35,493 nt of DNA, taken from contig JAFREE010000205.1 in the NCBI GenBank assembly GCA_019400425.1, forward strand, positions 1 to 35,493. Reading direction: 5' to 3'. Shown in pieces: positions 28,729-35,493 of this stretch (position 1 is its first letter; every line of letters starts with the position of its first letter). The position numbers and the translations under genes were made by a program. The notes beneath the pieces were generated by a model that was not told where the DNA came from, did not search any database, and saw nothing but the letters and a program-made list of their open reading frames with translations. This DNA comes from Hymenochaete sp. R1. Lineage: Eukaryota; Basidiomycota; Agaricomycetes; Hymenochaetales; Hymenochaetaceae.

Positions 28729-31700
28729 ATGACCACGATTCCTCTCTCTGCCCGATCCTCGCACTCGGCCATGGCACAGACATCAGGACTCATACCTCTA
28801 CTACGTCCCGTGGATTTGGACCCCAATTTTGATCTTACCTCTGGCACCAGACATGCTTTTGATTTTCGTCTCCCTCCGCTTGGGGGACTACCAGCTCAGG
28901 AACATGCAGACTTAGATTTGGAACGAGACAAAGGCGCGGGTGCGAAGCGCGGTAACCCATGGGGCAACGAGCACGAAGTCGAGCATGGAAACGACAATTT
29001 TGACGATGGCAATGACGAAGAAGGAAGGAATAAGTTGAATGAGACGTTGGGCGGCTTCGAATTATGGACACCGTACGCAATTCCGAACATGGCGAACGTA
29101 CCGCAGAATCCAATTATTTGGCGTATTGAACGGGAGAAGCAGCGAACGGAGGAGAGAACGGAGGTCTTGGTGGCGGACAACGACCGGAAACGGCACAGCA
29201 GAGGGGCAGGACGAGAGCGGCTTGATTTAGATACTCTAACAGATACGGACGACGAAAATAGCCAAAATTACATTGATGGCCATGACTACACGGTACGTAT
29301 CGTATTGCTCTGAAGTAACATTGCGGTACTGGAACGCTGACATTGGCTCAAACAAAACGTGGTCATGAATAGAATAACGTTGTATCTTGGGATACCCTAC
29401 TCTCCTTCACAGGCCCTAGCGACTGTCAATTCCAAACGCAATGCGACCTCACACATAAAAATGCGACACTTATACGTTCCCCATTCCTCACAGAATCCCA
29501 CCCTAGGATCATCAACGCCTTTCGAGCCCTCCACGTAAACAACAGTAATGCCGACACCAACATGGACGCTCCTACTTCCAAGACAGAGAAATTTCGCATA
29601 GACATCGGGACACGTCTTTTGATCTCCGAACTGAGCAAGACATTGGCAGGGTGCGCGTCGAGCTTCCATGATTGGGACGTAGAAGAGGAAAGGTTCGTAC
29701 CGCCGAGGGTTGGGAATTCCAAAATGGAGTTAGATGCTGGTTTGGAGGGTATCGATTGGAATACGAGTTATAGGTACGCTTTGGTGTCTCATATGATGCA
29801 GCTGGTTTGCTAATGTTTCTTTCTGGTTCATGTCGGATCAGTTACTTCTCGCAGTTCACTGAGATCGGTAGCTTGATACGTAGATTGGATATCTTTGTGG
29901 ATGATATGCATACGTCGTAAGTTTTCTTTCTTTCTTTCGTGGGTCTTTGTAGTACTGGGCGCAGCTCATGCATTCATACCAGTAAAAGTACAAAGAATAC
30001 CAATGCTACCATCTTTGCATTCGCATATGCGATGTCGAGCGCATTGAATTGGATCAAAGAAGAACTTCATCGTGTATTATCTGACTTTCCAATCCGAATC
30101 TGTTACGTCGGTATCGCAAAATCAGACGCGGTTAACGTCCTTCTAGCTCTTGCAAAGTTATGTGCCCGAGTACGTCGATCGTTCTATCCCAATATCATAA
30201 CTCGTTCATGGGACTCATTGTTGTTGCCACTGACTCTGCCATGCAAACAGGAAACGCACGTCTCCCCGGATTCTTACTCGCACCTTCCAACGATCCCAGC
30301 GAGATTGCTGTCTCACATCTACGACATCGTCGAGCTTTATCGTGAAGCACAGGCACCACGAACAGTCTCAGCTGTACTGTCATATATCCTCACCATCACC
30401 TCGCGTCCGTACTTTCGATCGCTGGCCCTGTCAGTAGGCCTTGAAAACTTAGAAGCCACCATTGCGGACTCGCGGAGAGCTCAAGAAAAGTTGATGGCGG
30501 ATGCAGATGGAATATTGCCGGTTTGGACTTCGGGGTTGGATGACTTGAATGAAGATGAGAATGGAGAGGCTGAAGTCAACGCAGAGGCAGGGAGAAAGAA
30601 GAAAGTGCGTGCGTCGGAATTCCCGAGATTTGTTCCGGAAGAGATAAGGGAGGATGTCGTAGCTGCGCGCCGGTCGATGGAGATTCTTGCGTCGCCTGAA
30701 CTCGAGAATGGGGAACGGATCGAGTTGCCGCAGCTCAGGCGTCTCGAGTGGGTGTGGACAGATGTGGAGGTTTCGGCTCGGGTGTTTAACCAAAGAGACG
30801 AAGATATGCCAGAGTTAGGAATAGGAGAAAATGACGATATCACCTGCGGCAACTATAACAGCAATACGACAGCAAAATGTACGCCTCAGACTTCAAGTAA
30901 CAAATACATCCCCGAACTCGCATCGCTCGCCATCTTCGACCTTAAACCTTCCCCCGCAGCCGCTCCTAGTAGCACCAGTTCCTTCCTCACCTCCCTCCCC
31001 AATTTCCTACGCTCGTATCCCTCCTCTCCACCTACACTTACTCCAACCCTCCCCCTCCTGGCTTCACACATCCTTTCTCCCATATCCTCACAAGCCTCCT
31101 ATCTCGGTCGAGCTGCTCTCCGCCGGTTCCTCATCCCAGGAACCCCACTCTACGTCCGCGCCCACCTCGTACTCCTACGCGCATATCTACTCCTTGCCGC
31201 TCCTGCTTTCAAAGCGCGCTTATCAGGCGCGTTATTCTCTGATGCGGAAATAGATGAAGAAGGGGAAGACGGTGGTCCCGGGTCAGGGGAGAATACGATG
31301 GGAATGACGATCCGGACGCGTGGGCGGAATGCCAACTGGCGGCTTTTGAAGAAGAAAGATAAGGACAAGGCGGAAGGGAAAAATAAACCAAGACCGTTGT
31401 CGTGGGCTGTAGGACTCGCGTTCGGGTTGACTGATCGCGCACAGTGGCCGCCGGGAGGCTCGGATTTATCGTTTTACCTTCGCCGTGTAATCATGGACTC
31501 GCTTGATGATGTGCGGGACACCGAGATGAGCGCCGGCGAACCCGGCGTACGAGGAGTTGTTGAGTCGGGGGATGACACGTTTTGGAACGAAGCGGAGACG
31601 AGACTTGGATTCGCGATTAGGGACTTACCGGCGGGAACGGGGAGGGAAAAGTGGCTGGATCCTACGTGTAAGTCTATAGTTTTCTTCTTCCTATCCTTGA

Positions 31701-32792
31701 AACAGATTTGTTACTTGATGATTCTTGAGAACTAATATATTTTTTGCTCTTCTCGCTCGCGTTGCTTTGGTATGAACAGTAATGGAGTGAGTCGAGCCGA
31801 CCTGGAATGCTAGTCTACAACGCAACAGGGCTGATGGCTTTATTTAGAGCGTTGGATTTCTTGTACATGGACTACAGACCGCCTCAACCACTTCGATGCC
31901 TCATCACACCTGACATAATGTCAAAATACCACAGGGTATTCGCATTCTTGCTTCGACTTCTCCGAGGTATCTTTTGGCAATCCTATAAGTGCTATCCTCT
32001 TATATCTGACTATACTGCTCTTTTTTGAATGTGCTAGTTGAAGCGGCGATGCGCGTCGTATACCGTCTTACACGTCCGTCGTCCATTCACGTCTTCGAAA
32101 CACTCCCGGAGACACAGACCCTCGTCCTCCATTTCCGCTTCATGGCTCAGTCATTCGTCTCAGTTCTTTCGGCATACATCGCTGACACGGCCGTACGCGG
32201 GAACTTTGACGCGTTCCTCTCACGCCTTCAAGCAGCCGAGTCCACCATCTTAAAAACCCATAATTCCAGTTCTTGCGCGGAAGATATAGACATCGACGAG
32301 AACGTCACTTCCACTGTGCCCATCGGACCACTTGCTTTCACAGACGTCTACTCCCTCATGCAGCGTCATTCTCGTACCCTCGATGCCATCCTCGCCGCCT
32401 GCCTCCTCCGAGGCGCCCAGCAAATTCTCCGAGACATCGTCCATTCCCTCCTCGAGACCCTCCTCGAATTCGCCAACCTCGTCGGGAACGCCCATCAAGC
32501 GATGGTCGACCCAGCCGCCGGACGTGACTTCGACGAGGTCGGGGCTGCGAGACGTGTCGAAGCGTTGTTTGCGAAGTTTAGAAAGACAAGGGGGGTGTTG
32601 GTATTGGCACTGAGGAAGGCGACGCAGAGGACGGCGAAGGGGTTTGCTATGGAGAGGTCGGGCATGGGGTCGAAGGAAGCTTCGGATGGATTGCCGGTAC
32701 CACCTGGAGGTGCAGAGGCGTTGTCGGATTTACTGTTAAGGTTGGGTGGGATGGGTTCGGATGAGACTGTCGTACGAGTGCCATACCAATAG
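28729..32792 (+). CDS. Gamma-tubulin complex component (Spc97/Spc98 family, GCP5/6-like)
   Basis: Exon model: 28729-29292, 29373-29773, 29842-29916, 29983-30169, 30251-31667, 31780-31786 (7 nt), 31848-31966, 32038-32792, giving 1174 residues. The ATG follows caaa, a good fungal context. GCP proteins build the gamma-tubulin ring complex that nucleates microtubules at spindle pole bodies. The GCP N-terminal domain is recognisable from about residue 190 (WDTLLSF, IGSLIRRLDIFVDD, AFAYAMSSALNWIKEEL). The C-terminal domain has ALDFLYMDYRPPQPL, LITPDIMSKYHRVFAFLLRL, then VEAAMRVVYRL and FMAQSFVSVLSAYI. Acidic and Ser-rich linkers lie in exons 1 and 5. An alternative to the 7-nt exon is one exon starting at 31829, which changes only the residues before ALDF. 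The large size and linkers suggest GCP5 or GCP6 rather than GCP2/3; this is not settled. Confidence 0.85.
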
Positions 32793-33024
32793 ATGTATCG
32801 AATGTAATGTGTTTCGATGCCTGTATGCGGCGTGTATTTTTTTTTGTAATAATATTTGTACGACTATATTGATTTATGAGTATGAATATGGGATTTCAAA
32901 CCAGAAAGCATGTGAAATCCTAATCATGAATCCTGCAATGATGTAACGGAACGGAACGAAAAAGTAACTAACCCTGTTACTCCATCATCCAAGATTTTGA
33001 GCACAAGTATTGACTATTCCAGCG

Positions 33025-33280
33025 ATGTTCACCAGCCCACTTAGAGCTTCGTTCAAATCTCAAGGCTACGTCCTCGTCGACAACCTTATCACCCCTACTC
33101 AGCTCAGCTCCCTCCGCGCCGCCTGCGCACGCGTCGTCGACAAAACACGCTCCGGAGCCTGGCCACACCGCCGCACTGTTGGACGTCAGTTCCCTCCCTT
33201 CGATACCGAGTCAAAAGGCGTGGATGTATGGGGTGTACAGCACTTAATGCATCCCGAGCTTAGGGAGCCGGTATAGATCG
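33025..33280 (+). pseudogene. Phytanoyl-CoA dioxygenase (PhyH)-like gene, N-terminal part truncated by LTR insertion
   Basis: From the ATG at 33025 about 83 residues are open: FKSQGYVLVDNLITPTQLSS, then GAWPHRRTVGRQFPPFD and VWGVQHLMHPELREPV. This is the start of a fungal PhyH-family Fe(II)/2-oxoglutarate dioxygenase. The frame meets TAG at 33274-33276, five bases before the presumed LTR edge at 33281. The HxD...H iron-binding part of the family lies beyond the break and is not in the window. It follows the GCP gene by 232 bp on the same strand. The gene was probably inactivated by the retrotransposon, unless the TAG lies in an intron. Confidence 0.75.
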
Positions 33281-33560
33281 TGTAAACTTATCGAAAGGTA
33301 AGTTCCTTCACGCTTCGTAAGACAAACGATTGCATAAATTACCTTATCGAAAGGTAAGTTCTATATGTAAATACATAAGTGCTAATGAATGCGAAAGAAG
33401 TTAAAGAACATACCCTTCACGCTTCGTAAGACAAACGATAGCGTGAAGGTTTACATTGTGAACCAACTTAAAGGCCTTCGTCAACGAAGGTTGTCTCAGA
33501 TAGGAAGAAACGACAGAGACGGATGTCTCAGATAGGAAGAAAAGAGGGAGACGGATGCAC
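33281..33560. repeat. Cluster of direct repeats and hairpins in the LTR
   Basis: A 19-bp repeat (cttatcgaaaggtaagttc) occurs at 33287-33305 and 33343-33361. A 26-bp repeat occurs at 33305-33330 and 33414-33439. A hairpin with a perfect 10-bp stem (CCTTCACGCT/AGCGTGAAGG, 16-nt loop) spans 33414-33449. A second hairpin, CCTTCG-TCAA-CGAAGG, lies near 33475-33490. A tandem duplication of period 32 (tgtctcagataggaagaaa) covers 33492-33557. Confidence 0.9.
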
Positions 33561-33579
33561 AGCATACTATCATCGGAAA

Positions 33580-34138
33580 TAGGGCTGTACTCCGTTGCGT
33601 TAACGGGCTACGCGTAATTTCACGTAGTTGGACAGGCGCATTACGGGCTACGGGACCCGTAGTAACGGGCAGCCCGTAGGTTTTGAGGGCCGCTACGGGC
33701 TACGGGACCCGTTACTACGCGTAGTACGCGTAGTACGGGTCAGTGTCGGCAGGACCCCCGAATCTCCCTATATGATGCCTCCGCACGGGGACCACCCGCT
33801 CGGTCCATTTGCGAGTGGTCCTAAGGGTGTCGGCGGGTGGTCCCAGAGGGGTGCTCTCACCAAAAATTCGGAATAGTCGAGCTTAGCCGAAGCCGCTCAA
33901 CCTTTTTTGGATATAAATTTTCACGGTCACATGACATTCTCGACTTCGCCTTGCGAATTTTGCCACCCGTAGTCCTACGCGTAGTACGCGTTAACGGGAA
34001 TGTTTTCTCACGTCACTACGGGCTACGGGACCTGTTACTACGGGCTGCCAAACTCACCCATAGCTCACTACGGACTACGGGATTACGGGCACTACGCGTA
34101 GTTACTACGCGTAGCAACGCAACGGATTGCCAGCCCTA
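33580..34138. mobile_element. hAT-type MITE, 559 bp, with perfect 8-bp target site duplication
   Basis: The element starts TAGGGCTG and ends CAGCCCTA. The terminal inverted repeat continues imperfectly (TCCGTTGCGTT on both sides) for about 23 bp. ATCGGAAA flanks it exactly at 33572-33579 and 34139-34146, the 8-bp duplication typical of hAT transposases. Subterminal regions are packed with acgggctacggg and tacgcgta motifs in both orientations. No transposase is encoded, so it is non-autonomous. Confidence 0.92.
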
Positions 34139-34248
34139 ATCGGAAAGGAAAAACGGTCGAGGCACAAGACCGAGCCCGAGCGCTGAAAGGAGAAATGGGA
34201 CGCAAAAGGGAGGGGGCCGACGGTCTCGGCCTCCTTGCTATCTCAACA

Positions 34249-34257
34249 CTCTCCCTC
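34249..34257 (-). other. Polypurine tract of the copia element
   Basis: On the minus strand GAGGGAGAG abuts TGTTGAG. This is the expected primer site for plus-strand DNA synthesis in copia elements. Confidence 0.7.
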
Positions 34258-34320
34258 AAGGAGAGCCGAGATCGTACGGGCTACAGCATGCCAAGTACGC
34301 TTGCAAGATCAGGAATGAAA

Positions 34321-35493
34321 TCAAACGGGGGAAAGTCCTAAGCGAGAAGCGAAGTGCTTAACTTTGAGAGACGGAAGGGGTTTTGTAAGAATGTCCGCCA
34401 ACATATCATCAGTCGGACAGAAAATGAGGCGAATGTGCCCCTGTTCGATGACCCAGCGAATAAAATGAAAGCGAATGTCGATGTGCTTGGTTCGAGCATG
34501 ATACTGGTGGTCGTGCGCAAGGGCGACGGCGGATTTGTTGTCCGAGAAGACGACGGTGGGCTCGGACACGGGCGCGAAGATCTGCCCGATGAGCTGTCGA
34601 AGCCAGATGGCTTCCTTGGCTGCGTGCGTCGCCGAGATGTACTCGCTCTCAGTAGTTGAGAGCGAGACGATTTCCTGCCGTTTCGAATACCACGAAACGG
34701 CCCCTCCATCAATGAGGAAAGCATTGCCAGAGATGGCGTGCCTATCTTCCTGCCCGGAGCCATCTGCGTCCCCAAAGCCGACGAGTCCCTCGGCCTGTTT
34801 GCGTCCGTATACGAGCCAGAGATCGCGAGTTCCTTTGAGGTAACGGAAAACCCGCTTGACGGCTTCCCAATGAAGCGGCCCCGGGTTGACTGAGAAACGC
34901 GAGAGGAGGGCGACGGCGAATGAAATGTCGGGCCGCGTGGCTAAAGCTGCGTACATGAGAGAGCCGATTGCTTCTCTGAAGGGGATGTGCTTCATGTCAG
35001 CCATTTCCTGAGCCGTTTGAGGAACGAGGGCGGACGTGAGCTGAAGATTCGGGTCCATGGGCGTGACGACGGGCTTCGAGTCCTCAAAACGAAAGCGCTT
35101 GATGATGGCGTCGATGTAGGACCGCTGGCAGATTGCCACGGTCTTCAGGTCGCGGTTACGGTGCACCTGGAGGCCTAGGACCCAGTGGAGAGGCCCGAGG
35201 TCCGTGATCTCAACGAAACGTGCGATGCCGCGTTTGAAATCGGAGATGAGCTTGACGGTCGACGCTGCAATCGTGCAGTCGTCGACGTGGACGACGATGA
35301 TGGTGAGGAACTCGCCATCGTGCTTGAAAAAGACCGCCTGGTCAACGTCGCAACGGACGAAGCCCAGGTGGTGGCAGAGGATGAGGACGAGACGCTGGTA
35401 CCAGCGACGGCCGGCTTGCTTGAGGCCGTAGATCGCCTTACGTAAGTGGAGGATCTTCCCCTCTGGTAGGGCGTGCCATCCTCGCGGCATGCT
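34321..35493 (-). CDS. Ty1/copia Pol, reverse transcriptase C-terminal part and RNase H (5' part outside window)
   Basis: The frame is open from the window edge to TGA at 34321-34323, 390 residues. Reverse transcriptase motifs run in order: LHLRKAIYGLKQAGRRWYQR, then VVHVDDCTI (the YVDD box as HVDD), LGPLHWVLGLQV and RPDISFAVALLSRF. RNase H follows with GDADGSG, SLSTTESEY and VFSDNKSAVAL, so the acidic catalytic residues are present, and ends at TKHIDIRFHFIRW and MLADILTKPL. This is typical copia pol order with integrase expected further right. No stop or frameshift is visible, which suggests fairly recent insertion. The ATG at 35490 is internal, not the start. Confidence 0.95.
   Translation of the reverse strand, partial: SMPRGWHALPEGKILHLRKAIYGLKQAGRRWYQRLVLILCHHLGFVRCDVDQAVFFKHDGEFLTIIVVHVDDCTIAASTVKLISDFKRGIARFVEITDLGPLHWVLGLQVHRNRDLKTVAICQRSYIDAIIKRFRFEDSKPVVTPMDPNLQLTSALVPQTAQEMADMKHIPFREAIGSLMYAALATRPDISFAVALLSRFSVNPGPLHWEAVKRVFRYLKGTRDLWLVYGRKQAEGLVGFGDADGSGQEDRHAISGNAFLIDGGAVSWYSKRQEIVSLSTTESEYISATHAAKEAIWLRQLIGQIFAPVSEPTVVFSDNKSAVALAHDHQYHARTKHIDIRFHFIRWVIEQGHIRLIFCPTDDMLADILTKPLPSLKVKHFASRLGLSPV

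Larger units (their letters stand above)
33281..34248 (-). mobile_element. Ty1/copia 3' LTR, carrying a nested MITE
   Basis: Read on the minus strand, GAGGGAGAG is directly followed by TGTTGAGATAGC (34248 downward), the usual polypurine tract-LTR junction of copia elements just after the pol stop. The other end is placed at 33281, where the minus strand ends GTTTACA, giving TG...CA ends. Without the inserted MITE and its target duplication the LTR would be about 400 bp. The left edge is inferred; the 5' LTR and the 5-bp target duplication partner are outside the window. Confidence 0.65.

Noticed and set aside
33281..33455. TGTAAAC...GTTTACA as a separate 175-bp inverted-repeat element
   Set aside because: Seven-base ends match, but there is no target site duplication (gatcg on the left, ttgtg on the right). 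Better explained as the edge of the LTR with internal repeats.

Overview
The window looks like nuclear DNA of a filamentous basidiomycete, most likely an Agaricomycete. Genes are split by many introns of about 55-115 nt with GTRNGT donors and YAG acceptors. The gene content is fungal: inositol phosphorylceramide synthase, an AzgA purine permease, UPF0187/bestrophin channels, a WD40 relic and a Ty1/copia element. Nearly all coding sequence had to be joined across introns by reading frame and family motifs, so exon coordinates are models.

Layout. 1-1023: 3' end of AUR1. 1582-3568: a DnaJ protein with a DnaJ-X domain and two apparent frameshifts. 4194-6796 and 9355-11844: two complete, colinear bestrophin-like genes of nine exons each. 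Between them lie a decayed 5' piece of arginyl-tRNA synthetase (about 7097-7490) and a decayed 3' piece of the DnaJ gene (about 7830-8490). This A-B-c'-a'-B'-C order shows that 2575-7490 and 7830-12660 are an old tandem duplication. 12251-14671: arginyl-tRNA synthetase that has lost its HIGH motif and carries a deletion/frameshift. 16074-16918: a four-exon small membrane protein of unknown function. 18162-21014 (minus): AzgA-like purine permease, six exons. 21015-24595: a 3.6 kb gene-poor stretch full of short repeats. 24596-26790 (minus): tyrosyl-tRNA synthetase with 21-nt and 19-nt exons. 27305-27766 (minus): a WD40-repeat pseudogene. 28729-32792: a gamma-tubulin complex component of the Spc97/Spc98 family. 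33025-33280: the N-terminus of a phytanoyl-CoA dioxygenase-like gene, cut by a copia LTR retrotransposon (33281 to the window end, minus) whose LTR holds a 559-bp hAT-type MITE with perfect 8-bp target duplications.

The genes are mostly unrelated housekeeping functions (sphingolipid synthesis, chaperone, anion channel, tRNA charging, purine uptake, microtubule nucleation); I see no operon-like pathway. The most unusual signal is compositional. In most long exons, on both strands, the coding strand begins C-rich with C-ending codons and switches partway to G-rich with G-ending codons, then resets after the next intron. Two long exons show this sawtooth twice, which suggests lost introns.
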